A stretch of 5,743 nt of DNA from Bacillota bacterium (GCA_023410025.1 JAEYQM010000082.1:1-5743); one strand, 5' to 3'. Positions 1 to 5,743 are shown, numbered from the stretch's first letter. The notes: generated by a model not told the origin, from the sequence alone. Program-made: numbers and translations.

Positions 1-25
1 TGTTCTTTTCAAGATAAGTGTTGGT
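1..25 (+). repeat. Left terminal inverted repeat of the IS
   Basis: These 25 bases, beginning TGTTCTTTTC, are the exact reverse complement of 1254-1278. Identity breaks at position 26 against 1253. The repeat could extend outward by bases before the window start, which cannot be seen. It is the presumed transposase binding and cleavage end. Confidence 0.93.
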
Positions 26-27
26 AA

Positions 28-1086
28 TTACTTTTTAAAGATGCCATAATTGTATTCATTGTAGGCTTCATATAAGTCGATAGGCAATGCTTTCTCGAAT
101 ATATCTTTAATGTATTGCCTTGTTTGGCTAGGGATGCTTTTATTGTAAGTAACTATATCTTTATCTTGATTTTCCACTGTATAATTGAGCATCTTTTTAA
201 AGAGAAACATATCTAAATATCCTTGCAAATGCTTGATAGCTACTCCTCTACGTTTCTTAAGATTAGTTTTTATTTCGCTGTGTAATCCATTAATAGTAGA
301 CAAGTTGAAACCATTATCATTTACGAAATGACCAGATTTAATCACCTCATTTATACAACCTAGTTTCTTACTAAAAGTTTCAAAAGCAAATTTACCATCA
401 CTTACTAATACTGAACATTCTTTTATTTTATGTTCAATAGAATTTAGCATCTTATTCGTTTCTGATCCCAATCCCACAATCTCAAAAAACATATTGTCAT
501 TTTCATCGACAGCACTCATAATACATACTTTATGATGACTAATGCCTCTATAAGCACTACTGGAGCGTTTTTTTGACATTCTTGGCATATTTTTGGGTTT
601 GGTTCCCTTTAAATTGATTGGAACGAATGTTCCATCAATTTGGATTACTCCTGTTAATACGATAGATTTTTTGACCTCTGCGATAGCTTTATAAAGTTTA
701 TGACGCCAAGCAAATGCTGTTGTTTGGCTAACATTAACTGCTGTTGATTCATCTTTTAATGTATATTCATGAAGTTCACAATCAATAAATTGTATCCATT
801 GTTTATAAGTATGTTTAGATTTATAAACAATGGAATTGTTGTTATCTGAAAAACTCTTGCGACAATCATTGCAATAGTATCGTTGTCGTTTCTCTTTTGT
901 TTTTCCATTCTTAATAATTGTGATTGATCCACATTTGGGACAACTAATTGATTGACGTTCTCTTTTAATGATTTTTTGGTTACTACGTTTTGATTTCATT
1001 AGTGATGGCAGCAAGTCCATTAAAACATCTGCTTCATCTGCACAAAGTGACTTTATAAATTCTTTTAGTTCTTCATGTGTTCTCAT
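28..1086 (-). CDS. IS1595-like DDE transposase with zinc ribbon
   Basis: A 352-residue transposase that should cut and join the element's ends. Visible layout: an N-terminal helical stretch; a zinc ribbon with C49-x2-C52 and C72-x2-C75 (CPKCG ... YYCNDCRKSFS); a helix-turn-helix-like stretch around 110-130; then an RNase H-fold catalytic core. The first acidic residue is D151 in IQIDGTF, the second D230 in VLVSDGKFAF, and the third position appears to be N266 in STINGLHSEI, followed by the basic KTNLKKRRGV and the GYLDMF segment. An Asn at the third site is characteristic of the IS1595 (ISXO2) group. The ATG is preceded by AAGGG about 11 nt upstream, a slightly long spacing, and this site is embedded in a long potential RNA stem. 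Length is typical for larger members. Exact subgroup is uncertain. Confidence 0.88.
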   Translation of the reverse strand: MRTHEELKEFIKSLCADEADVLMDLLPSLMKSKRSNQKIIKRERQSISCPKCGSITIIKNGKTKEKRQRYYCNDCRKSFSDNNNSIVYKSKHTYKQWIQFIDCELHEYTLKDESTAVNVSQTTAFAWRHKLYKAIAEVKKSIVLTGVIQIDGTFVPINLKGTKPKNMPRMSKKRSSSAYRGISHHKVCIMSAVDENDNMFFEIVGLGSETNKMLNSIEHKIKECSVLVSDGKFAFETFSKKLGCINEVIKSGHFVNDNGFNLSTINGLHSEIKTNLKKRRGVAIKHLQGYLDMFLFKKMLNYTVENQDKDIVTYNKSIPSQTRQYIKDIFEKALPIDLYEAYNEYNYGIFKK

Positions 1087-1089
1087 AAA

Positions 1090-1175
1090 AGAAAATACCC
1101 TTAGTCAACCAGCTTCAGTACAGATTTTATCGCCAAACAAAACCATTAGAAACTGGTTGACTAAGAGCATCTCCT
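1090..1175 (-). repeat. Long inverted repeat covering the transposase RBS
   Basis: CTTAGTCAACCAG at 1100-1112 is perfectly inverted at 1153-1165 (13 bp). In the minus-strand RNA the helix extends outward without interruption through 1166-1175 against 1099-1090. This adds six Watson-Crick pairs and four G-U pairs, to a total of 23 bp with a 40-nt loop. The 3' arm contains the AAGGG ribosome binding site and most of the U-rich tract before the ATG at 1086. Formed as RNA, it should block translation initiation. The stem is followed by U residues, so a role as a transcription attenuator is an alternative. Confidence 0.65.
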
Positions 1176-1212
1176 AGTCAAGATAATTCTGTACTGTTTA
1201 GTTTTGTTTGGC
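1116..1212 (-). repeat. Two crossing inverted repeats, pseudoknot-capable
   Basis: CAGTACAGA at 1116-1124 is inverted at 1188-1196 (9 bp), and GCCAAACAAAAC at 1132-1143 is inverted at 1201-1212 (12 bp). The two pairs interleave rather than nest, the arrangement of an H-type pseudoknot. In RNA order the connecting loops are 4 nt (1197-1200), 44 nt (1144-1187, containing hairpin 1157-1181) and 7 nt (1125-1131). The 7-nt loop is short for crossing a 12-bp helix, so part of it may fray. The repeats are exact; the RNA fold is inferred. Confidence 0.6.
1157..1181 (-). repeat. 11-bp hairpin with an AUG triloop in the leader
   Basis: In the minus-strand RNA, UUGACUAGGAG pairs with CUCUUAGUCAA (one G-U pair) around a 3-nt loop that reads AUG. 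AGGAG directly abuts this AUG, which opens a 21-codon reading frame (1105-1170, ending TGA) in frame with the transposase. Zero spacing makes efficient initiation there unlikely. The hairpin uses the same bases as the upstream arm of the long stem over the transposase ribosome binding site, so the two are mutually exclusive. Confidence 0.55.
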
Positions 1213-1218
1213 ATAAAA

Positions 1219-1247
1219 ATTATACCACAATTTTTTGAAGAAATCTA
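1219..1247 (-). promoter_or_regulatory. Transposase promoter with extended -10
   Basis: On the minus strand TATAAT (1219-1224) is preceded by TGG, giving the extended -10 form TGnTATAAT. The hexamer 17 bp upstream, TAGATT (1242-1247), is a weak -35 with 3 of 6 matches. Transcription would begin near 1212, so the whole folded leader is included in the native transcript. Confidence 0.6.
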
Positions 1248-1253
1248 GAGTTC

Positions 1254-1278
1254 ACCAACACTTATCTTGAAAAGAACA
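1254..1278 (-). repeat. Right terminal inverted repeat of the IS
   Basis: This segment ends in GAAAAGAACA and is the perfect 25-bp inverse of window positions 1-25. It lies upstream of the transposase promoter. It is followed by a run of eight T (1279-1286), the candidate target-site duplication, and then 6 bp later by the DUF402 stop codon. Confidence 0.93.
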
Positions 1279-1292
1279 TTTTTTTTAAATAA

Positions 1293-1832
1293 TTATACAG
1301 TAACTTTATTATTTACATTTAATTTTGATACTTCTAGAAAATGATTATACCATTTCATAACACATTGATTATTAAACGGATCTTCCCTTTTTTGAATCAT
1401 ATCTATTAAAATTTTCAAATTCTTTTCAATAATAACTGTTATTTTTTCAGAATACCTTAAATAACTTGTATTAAAATCAAACTCATCACGATCTAGTTCT
1501 AAAACTTCCCCATCAGGAAATACCTTAATATCTAAATCATAATCAATATATTTTAATCCTTCATTATCAATTAAATATGGTGAACTTAAATTGCAGTAAT
1601 AAAATATTTTATCATTTCTAATCATACAGATAACATTGAACCAGTATTTTTTAAAGAAATAACATACTGCTGGTTCACGTGTTTTCCATCTTCTTCCATC
1701 TCCATCAATAACTTCTACCTCATTATTGATAAGCACACAAAAATCTTTTGACTCGTACAACTTGACTACGTTTTTCCAAACACGATGTAATTCCCCATCG
1801 TGTTTATAACTAATAATATCGATATTTTCCAT
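1293..1832 (-). CDS. DUF402 nucleoside tri/diphosphatase, Ntdp-like
   Basis: A 179-residue protein of the UPF0374/DUF402 family, whose Staphylococcus aureus member Ntdp hydrolyses nucleoside tri- and diphosphates with divalent metals; Bacillus YgaC is a relative. It is presumably cytosolic: no signal peptide or membrane segment is seen. The family signature is strong: SYKHDGELHRVW near the N-terminus, WKTREPAVCYFF, YWFNVI, FYYCNLSSPY and KYIDYDLDIKVFPDGE. By alignment from memory to Ntdp, the proposed catalytic Arg is R17 and the metal ligands are N81, D97, D99, D101, D114 and E117, all present. The ATG follows AAGGAAG about 10-11 nt upstream. The gene is 69 bp after mutS2 on the same strand, so it may be read from mutS2 or its own weak promoter. 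The last ~10 residues (after FLEVSK) look like a lineage-specific tail. Physiological substrate here is unknown. Confidence 0.93.
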   Translation of the reverse strand: MENIDIISYKHDGELHRVWKNVVKLYESKDFCVLINNEVEVIDGDGRRWKTREPAVCYFFKKYWFNVICMIRNDKIFYYCNLSSPYLIDNEGLKYIDYDLDIKVFPDGEVLELDRDEFDFNTSYLRYSEKITVIIEKNLKILIDMIQKREDPFNNQCVMKWYNHFLEVSKLNVNNKVTV

Positions 1833-1855
1833 GGTAACACTTCTTCCTTATAAGT

Positions 1856-1884
1856 ATTTTATCACATAAACAATATTTATTAAA
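1856..1884 (-). promoter_or_regulatory. Possible promoter of the DUF402 gene
   Basis: TAAAAT (1856-1861) is preceded by TGA, an extended -10 form, with the poor -35 candidate TTTAAT (1879-1884) 17 bp upstream. Transcription would start near 1849, next to the AAGGAAG ribosome binding site. In such AT-rich DNA chance matches are common, so co-transcription with mutS2 remains equally likely. Confidence 0.35.
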
Positions 1885-1901
1885 GAAAAAAATAAATAAA
1901 T

Positions 1902-4229
1902 TTATCGTTTTAACGTAGCTATTGTAACTCCTTGTCCACCTTCACCAGAACCACCATATCTAAATTCAGAAATTTCTTTATGATTTTTTAAAGTGTCAAT
2001 TACTAATTTTCGAATAGCACCAGTTCCAAAGCCATGGATAATTGATATTGATATTAGGTTTGCATAGATAGCATCATCAATAAATTTATCAAGAAGTGTA
2101 CTTGCTTCTTCATATCTTTTACCACGTAAATCAAGTTCGGAAGAAACACTTGTTTTTATTTTAATCTCCGTACTCTTTTTAGGAGCACTAACTTCATTGG
2201 AAATAGAAAGTTTTAAATCAGTCTTATCAAGTTTCATTGAAGCATTACCCATTAATACTTCATATTTATTGTTTTTAAGTATTTTCATAACCTTACCATA
2301 GCAATTAAAACTATTGATAAAAACAGTATCTCCTTCTTTAATTTCTTGGTTTGTTTCAACTTTATTTTCAATATAATTATCTTTTTCTAATGATTTTGCT
2401 TTATGGGTAAGTTCAGCAATTTCATGCATTTTAACGGCATTTTTATTTTTTGTCTTAAGTTCATCAATTAATTCATTTATTTGAAACATTGATTTTTCAA
2501 TTAATTTTGCTGCTTTATCGTTAGCTTTTTTGATGATTAATTCTTCTTCATCTAAGATTCTTTGAGTTTGTAATTCTTTTTCAGCTATCTTATTTTCTAA
2601 AATAGATTTCTTCTCTTCAACATCCTTAATTTTTCTATCTAATTCATGTGATTGTTTGATTAACTTATCTAACATTTCACTTAAATTATCGTTGCGTTTA
2701 AACAGATATTCTTGAGCATTATTAATGATTTCTTGAGATAATCCTAAAGTTTTAGCAATCTTCAAGGCATTACTCATCCCTGGAACTCCGATTAATAATT
2801 TATAGGTTGGTTTTAAAGTAACTTCATCGAACTCAACAGATGCGTTTATTATATCTTTAGAATTATAGGCATGAATTTTAAGTTCTGAATAATGACTTGT
2901 TGCAATAACAAGGCATTTTTTATTAATTAGATAATCAAATATTCCAATAGCTAGACCTGCTCCTTCTAGAGGGTCTGTTCCCGATCCTAATTCATCAACT
3001 AATACTAATGAACTTTCATTAACTACAGACATTATTTGAATGACATTTTTTAAATGTGATGAGAAGGTTGATAGGTTTTGGTCAATACTTTGTTCATCGC
3101 CAATATCAGCAAACACATCATCAAAAATCATAATATTACTATCTTCATCACAAGGAATTAATATACCCATCTTAACCATTAAAGATAGCAAACCAACAGT
3201 TTTAAGTAAAACAGTCTTACCACCAGTATTTGGACCTGTAATAACAATTCCTTTATATTCTTTTCCAATAGCAATATTATTTGATATAACCTTCTCTACA
3301 TTAAGTAATGGATGACGACAATTTATTAAATCAACAATACCATCTTTATTTATTTTAGGTCTATTGGCATTTAGTTTAATGGCATATGAAGCCTTAGCAA
3401 ATATCAAATCAAGTTTTAATAAACTTTCATAAGAAGTCATTAAATCATCATAATTACCGCCAATTAACATACTTATATTTCTTAAGATGTTTTCAATTTC
3501 TTCTTTTTCATCCTCAATATTTTGATTTAAAGCATTATTTAATTCATTAATTACAACTGGTTCAATAAAGACAGTTTCACGACTTGATGATTGATCATGA
3601 ATTATACCTTTGATTAAATTTTTAGAATCAGCTCTTACTGGAATTACATAACGACCATTTCTTAGTGAAACTAAACTTTGTGATAGAATTGAAGAATTTT
3701 TTGATAGTATATCTTGAAGTTTATTTTGAATTGATTTTTCTAATTCTTTTTGCCTTTTTCTGATAGATGCAAGCGCTGGACTTGCAGTATCCTTTATTTC
3801 ACCATATGGAGTAACTATTGATTTAATCTTTAAATTTAGTTCTTTTAAATATGTTAATTCATCAATTAAAGGATTAAATTTAGAAAAATCAATGTTTGCA
3901 TTTTCTAGTTTTTCTGTATATAAATATATTTCTTTTATTGTATCAAGTAAATTACCAACTTGGACTAATTCCTCAACTGAAATAACTCCAAATTTATTGG
4001 CTTTTATTAAAATATTGGTTAGATCAATAGAAAATAATAAGGGGAAACTACCCATTCTTTGAATTAATTTTGTTGCTTGATCGACACGATCAAGTTCTTC
4101 ATTTAAATAATCAATATCTATACTTGGTTTAATGGTTTCAATAATCTCTAAATTTTTATCTAGTCTAATATGACTAGATACATTTTCAATTATTTTATCT
4201 AGTTCTAATGTTTTATAATGTTTATTCAT
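1902..4229 (-). CDS. mutS2: MutS2 ATPase with Smr endonuclease domain
   Basis: A full-length 775-residue MutS2. MutS2 proteins lack the mismatch-recognition domain of MutS; they have been linked to suppression of recombination, and in Bacillus subtilis to splitting collided ribosomes (also named RqcU). Visible order: lever/core region 1-310; Walker A GPNTGGKT at 332-339; FDDVFADIGDEQSI at 369-382 and STFSSHLKN at 387-395; Walker B LVLVDELGSGTDP with D412 and E413; the ATSHYSEL switch histidine H446; a long charged coiled coil at about 510-615; a KOW-like beta domain near 630-675; and a C-terminal Smr domain at 697-775 with LDLRG (699-703) and HGFGTG (732-737). All ATPase and Smr motifs are intact, so ATP hydrolysis and the LDLR-dependent nuclease are probably functional. 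The ATG has AGAGG at a good spacing, inside the 14-nt gap after the methyltransferase gene, which implies co-transcription. Length matches the family (about 780). Confidence 0.97.
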   Translation of the reverse strand: MNKHYKTLELDKIIENVSSHIRLDKNLEIIETIKPSIDIDYLNEELDRVDQATKLIQRMGSFPLLFSIDLTNILIKANKFGVISVEELVQVGNLLDTIKEIYLYTEKLENANIDFSKFNPLIDELTYLKELNLKIKSIVTPYGEIKDTASPALASIRKRQKELEKSIQNKLQDILSKNSSILSQSLVSLRNGRYVIPVRADSKNLIKGIIHDQSSSRETVFIEPVVINELNNALNQNIEDEKEEIENILRNISMLIGGNYDDLMTSYESLLKLDLIFAKASYAIKLNANRPKINKDGIVDLINCRHPLLNVEKVISNNIAIGKEYKGIVITGPNTGGKTVLLKTVGLLSLMVKMGILIPCDEDSNIMIFDDVFADIGDEQSIDQNLSTFSSHLKNVIQIMSVVNESSLVLVDELGSGTDPLEGAGLAIGIFDYLINKKCLVIATSHYSELKIHAYNSKDIINASVEFDEVTLKPTYKLLIGVPGMSNALKIAKTLGLSQEIINNAQEYLFKRNDNLSEMLDKLIKQSHELDRKIKDVEEKKSILENKIAEKELQTQRILDEEELIIKKANDKAAKLIEKSMFQINELIDELKTKNKNAVKMHEIAELTHKAKSLEKDNYIENKVETNQEIKEGDTVFINSFNCYGKVMKILKNNKYEVLMGNASMKLDKTDLKLSISNEVSAPKKSTEIKIKTSVSSELDLRGKRYEEASTLLDKFIDDAIYANLISISIIHGFGTGAIRKLVIDTLKNHKEISEFRYGGSGEGGQGVTIATLKR

Positions 4230-4243
4230 ATAAACCTCTTTTC

Positions 4244-4957
4244 TTAAAAAAGTTTTTTAGTTGCTTCGTAAAGCCCAATTGTAACGGCATTTGGTAAATT
4301 TAAACTATCGATTTTATCACTGTGATGAATCTTAACAGGAGTACCAATCTTTAAAAATGATTGATCAAGACCTGTTGCCTCATTACCAAAAACTAATGAA
4401 AAATTATTTTCAAAAGCAATATCTTTTATATTATTATTAGTTTGCAACATAAATGGAAAGATTCTATGGTCTTGTGCTTCTTTTTGATATATTAAAAATG
4501 AATCATAAAACTTAAAATTTATATTAAAGATTGCACCCATTGATGATCTTATAACCTTTGGATCAAATATATCTACTGATGGGGTAATAATTACTAAATT
4601 GCTAATATTAAACCCTAACATTGATCTAATTATTGTTCCTAAATTTCCAGCATTTGCTGGGTTAACTAATACTAAATGATTATCCTTAAAATTAATATTG
4701 GTTTCATATTTCTTAAATTCTCCAATAACAAAACAATTTTCTTTATCTGATAGAACATTAAATACCTTATCATTAATTTCATATTTAATATTGTCTTTGT
4801 CACATAAACTAATTAATTTATTATAAGCATCTGTACCAACAAATTTAGAATGAATATATATTTTGTTTATTACCTCTTTTTTTGCTTCTATTAAATAGAA
4901 TACAATCGTAATTCCTAATGCATAGGATACTTCATCTGTCTTTTTATATTTTTTCAT
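4244..4957 (-). CDS. TrmH/SpoU-family RNA methyltransferase
   Basis: A 237-residue AdoMet-dependent SPOUT methyltransferase, presumably making 2'-O-methylribose in rRNA or tRNA. An N-terminal substrate-binding-like region (about 8-80) is followed by the trefoil-knot domain with its three motifs: VNPANAGNLGTIIRS at 98-112 (N99, catalytic-type R111), LVFGNEATGL at 188-197 (E193), and DSLNLPNAVTIGLYEA at 217-232 (N220). The target nucleotide cannot be read from sequence; the general layout is that of Bacillus YsgA and TsnR-type proteins. I chose the ATG at 4957 because AGGTG lies 5 nt upstream. An in-frame TTG at 4975 would add six residues but overlaps the -10 element and precedes the predicted transcription start, so it is very unlikely. 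It is the first gene of the mutS2 cluster. Confidence 0.92.
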   Translation of the reverse strand: MKKYKKTDEVSYALGITIVFYLIEAKKEVINKIYIHSKFVGTDAYNKLISLCDKDNIKYEINDKVFNVLSDKENCFVIGEFKKYETNINFKDNHLVLVNPANAGNLGTIIRSMLGFNISNLVIITPSVDIFDPKVIRSSMGAIFNINFKFYDSFLIYQKEAQDHRIFPFMLQTNNNIKDIAFENNFSLVFGNEATGLDQSFLKIGTPVKIHHSDKIDSLNLPNAVTIGLYEATKKLF

Positions 4958-4974
4958 GTTTTCACCTATTTTCA

Positions 4975-5003
4975 ATTATACCAAAAAAATACACCATTAA
5001 CAA
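4975..5003 (-). promoter_or_regulatory. Promoter of the methyltransferase-mutS2 operon
   Basis: On the minus strand TTGTTA (4998-5003, 4 of 6 consensus) and TATAAT (4975-4980) are separated by exactly 17 bp, and TGG before the -10 gives an extended -10. Transcription would start near 4968, leaving an ~11-nt leader that begins at the AGGTG ribosome binding site. There is no room for a leader-based regulator. Confidence 0.75.
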
Positions 5004-5020
5004 GTAATCAAAAAAATAAA

Positions 5021-5049
5021 TTGCCTTTTTAAAATCTTTTTGATATTAT
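5021..5049 (+). promoter_or_regulatory. Promoter of rnhC
   Basis: TTGCCT (5021-5026, 4 of 6) and TATTAT (5044-5049, 5 of 6) are 17 bp apart, with TGA before the -10 giving an extended form. Transcription would start near 5056, right at AGAGAGG, so the leader is very short. The -35 boxes of this promoter and of the opposite-strand promoter are only 17 bp apart (5004-5020). Confidence 0.65.
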
Positions 5050-5069
5050 CTTTATAGAGAGGTATTATG

Positions 5070-5743
5070 ATGAATGAAACATTAATCCTTACTAAGGATC
5101 AAATAAAATTAATTACAAATAAATATCAATCCTATAGTTTACCACTAACAACAAAATACATGTTGTTTAGAGCAAAAATTGATGATACTAACCTTATAAT
5201 CTATACAACTTATAAACTTCATATTCAAGGGGGTTCAAATGCTATATTTGATGAAATATGCTCTTTACTAAATATAAAACAAAAAAATAAAGAAAGAGAA
5301 ATTGGTCAAAATATTATTGGAACTGATGAAGTAGGAACTGGTGATTTCTTTGGTGGTATTTTTGTTTGTGCATGTTTTGTTCCTGAAGAAAAAGAATATT
5401 TATTAAAAGATTTAAAAATAGGTGATTCTAAGAAATTTACCGACTCTAAGATTTTAGAGCTTGCACCAATTATAAAAAATAATTTCACGTACACTGTAAA
5501 GTTTTTAAACAATGAATCATATAACCAAATCTCAAAAAAACGCAATATGAATGAAATTAAGGCGCTTATGCATAATCTAGCCATTAAAGAGTTAATTTCA
5601 AAAAACATAAATTATGATACTATAATTATTGATGGTTTTACTGATAAAAATAAATATATAGAATATCTAAAAGATAACGATATTGAAGTTGTTGAAAATG
5701 TTGAATTAATCCAGAAGGCTGAAGATAAATTTTATGCAGTTGG
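5070..5743 (+). CDS. rnhC: Ribonuclease HIII, 3' end outside window
   Basis: The first ~225 residues of an RNase HIII, which cleaves the RNA strand of RNA:DNA hybrids in the cytoplasm. Residues 1-75 form the N-terminal TBP-like substrate-binding domain (DUF3378 type). The catalytic domain starts with IIGTDEVGTGDFFGGIFV, holding the D86-E87 pair and the GTG-D-FG signature that separates HIII from HII. GDSKKFTDSKI follows at 118-128, then D188 in IIIDGF, and KAEDKFYAV at 216-224, where E218 is the likely fourth acidic ligand. Family length is about 300, so roughly 75-85 residues are missing. AGAGAGG (5056-5062) is 7 nt from the ATG at 5070 but only 4 nt from an adjacent in-frame ATG at 5067, so I chose 5070; the choice changes one residue. 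It is transcribed divergently from the mutS2 operon. Confidence 0.93.
   Translation, partial: MNETLILTKDQIKLITNKYQSYSLPLTTKYMLFRAKIDDTNLIIYTTYKLHIQGGSNAIFDEICSLLNIKQKNKEREIGQNIIGTDEVGTGDFFGGIFVCACFVPEEKEYLLKDLKIGDSKKFTDSKILELAPIIKNNFTYTVKFLNNESYNQISKKRNMNEIKALMHNLAIKELISKNINYDTIIIDGFTDKNKYIEYLKDNDIEVVENVELIQKAEDKFYAV

Larger units (their letters stand above)
1087..1212 (-). promoter_or_regulatory. Structured 5' leader of the transposase mRNA
   Basis: Between the predicted transcription start (~1212) and the transposase ATG lie about 126 nt holding three long complementary pairs plus a local hairpin. Pair A is 1090-1112 with 1153-1175, pair B is 1116-1124 with 1188-1196, and pair C is 1132-1143 with 1201-1212. 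Hairpin D is 1157-1181. A, B and C mutually cross, so they cannot all sit in one nested fold. B and C together make a pseudoknot with D in its loop, and this leaves the ribosome binding site open; A would bury that site and excludes D. Hiding a transposase ribosome binding site in leader structure is known for other IS families, such as IS10 and IS200. The two-state switch proposed here is inference from sequence alone. Confidence 0.5.
1..1278 (-). mobile_element. Complete insertion sequence, IS1595/ISXO2-like
   Basis: The element is bounded by perfect 25-bp inverted repeats (1-25 and 1254-1278) and holds one transposase gene that fills most of it, plus a ~190-bp promoter and leader region at its right end. 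The transposase stop codon begins 3 bp inside the left repeat. Family placement rests on the zinc-ribbon plus DDE/N-type catalytic core of the transposase. IS1595 elements generally make 8-bp target duplications; the right flank 1279-1286 is eight T residues, and the left flank is outside the window, so the duplication cannot be confirmed. The element looks intact, with no frameshift or internal stop, and is probably still mobile (inference). It is inserted just after the stop codon of the DUF402 gene, in the same orientation, without disrupting a visible gene. Confidence 0.9.

Noticed and set aside
968..1177. Plus-strand open frame of 69 codons over the transposase start and leader
   Set aside because: It is antisense to the transposase zinc-ribbon region, shows no recognisable family or good ribosome binding site, and its composition follows from the complementary strand.
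1087..1278. Guide-type noncoding RNA comparable to the IS110 bridge RNA
   Set aside because: The transposase is a zinc-ribbon DDE/N enzyme, not an IS110 DEDD recombinase, and the paired segments match each other rather than the element ends or the flank, so there is no sign of target-guiding loops.
1875..1897. AT-only 7-bp inverted repeat with a T-rich loop after mutS2, a possible terminator
   Set aside because: The stem ATTTATT/AATAAAT has no G-C pair and such repeats are expected by chance in this composition, so a terminator cannot be supported.
3040..3315. Plus-strand open frame of 91 codons inside mutS2
   Set aside because: It lies opposite the Walker A to Walker B region of mutS2, a strongly conserved coding stretch; it is a shadow frame.
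4958..4975. TTG start at 4975 for the methyltransferase
   Set aside because: It overlaps the TATAAT element and lies upstream of the predicted transcription start; the ATG at 4957 has a well-spaced AGGTG.
5306..5608. Minus-strand open frame of 100 codons opposite rnhC
   Set aside because: It is antisense to the RNase HIII catalytic domain and has no recognisable features; its hydrophobic look is a by-product of the opposite strand.

Overview
The window is a compact, very AT-rich stretch of a Bacillota/Mycoplasmatota-type (low-GC Gram-positive) chromosome. The family content (MutS2 with a Smr domain, RNase HIII, a UPF0374/Ntdp-type phosphatase), the short gaps and the AGG-type ribosome binding sites suggest an uncultured Bacilli-like lineage such as Erysipelotrichales, RF39 or Acholeplasmatales; this placement is inference. 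All four complete genes end in TAA. The tryptophan codons I checked, in the transposase and in the Ntdp-type gene, are TGG, so nothing requires a TGA=Trp code.

Region 1-1278 is one complete insertion sequence on the minus strand. It has perfect 25-bp terminal inverted repeats at its two ends and one 352-residue DDE transposase with an N-terminal zinc ribbon, best placed in the IS1595/ISXO2 group. It sits 14 bp downstream of the stop codon of the next gene. Between its promoter and the transposase start lies a ~126-nt leader containing several long complementary segments that cannot all pair at once. This is the most unusual signal in the window.

Region 1293-4957 is a minus-strand cluster, in transcription order: a TrmH/SpoU-family RNA methyltransferase, mutS2 (14 nt apart, surely co-transcribed), then a DUF402 nucleoside di/triphosphatase. 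A good promoter with an extended -10 lies directly upstream of the methyltransferase; a weaker one may serve the phosphatase. Region 4958-5069 is a 112-bp divergent promoter region, and from 5070 the plus strand encodes rnhC (RNase HIII), cut by the window end.

The set resembles the Bacillus ysgA-pheS-pheT-rnhC-zapA-yshB-polX-mutS2 neighbourhood with most genes missing. Functionally the chromosomal genes deal with RNA modification, collided-ribosome rescue or recombination control, nucleotide hydrolysis and RNA:DNA hybrid removal. The IS transposase is co-directional with the mutS2 cluster, so read-through transcripts could enter it and would carry the folded leader.
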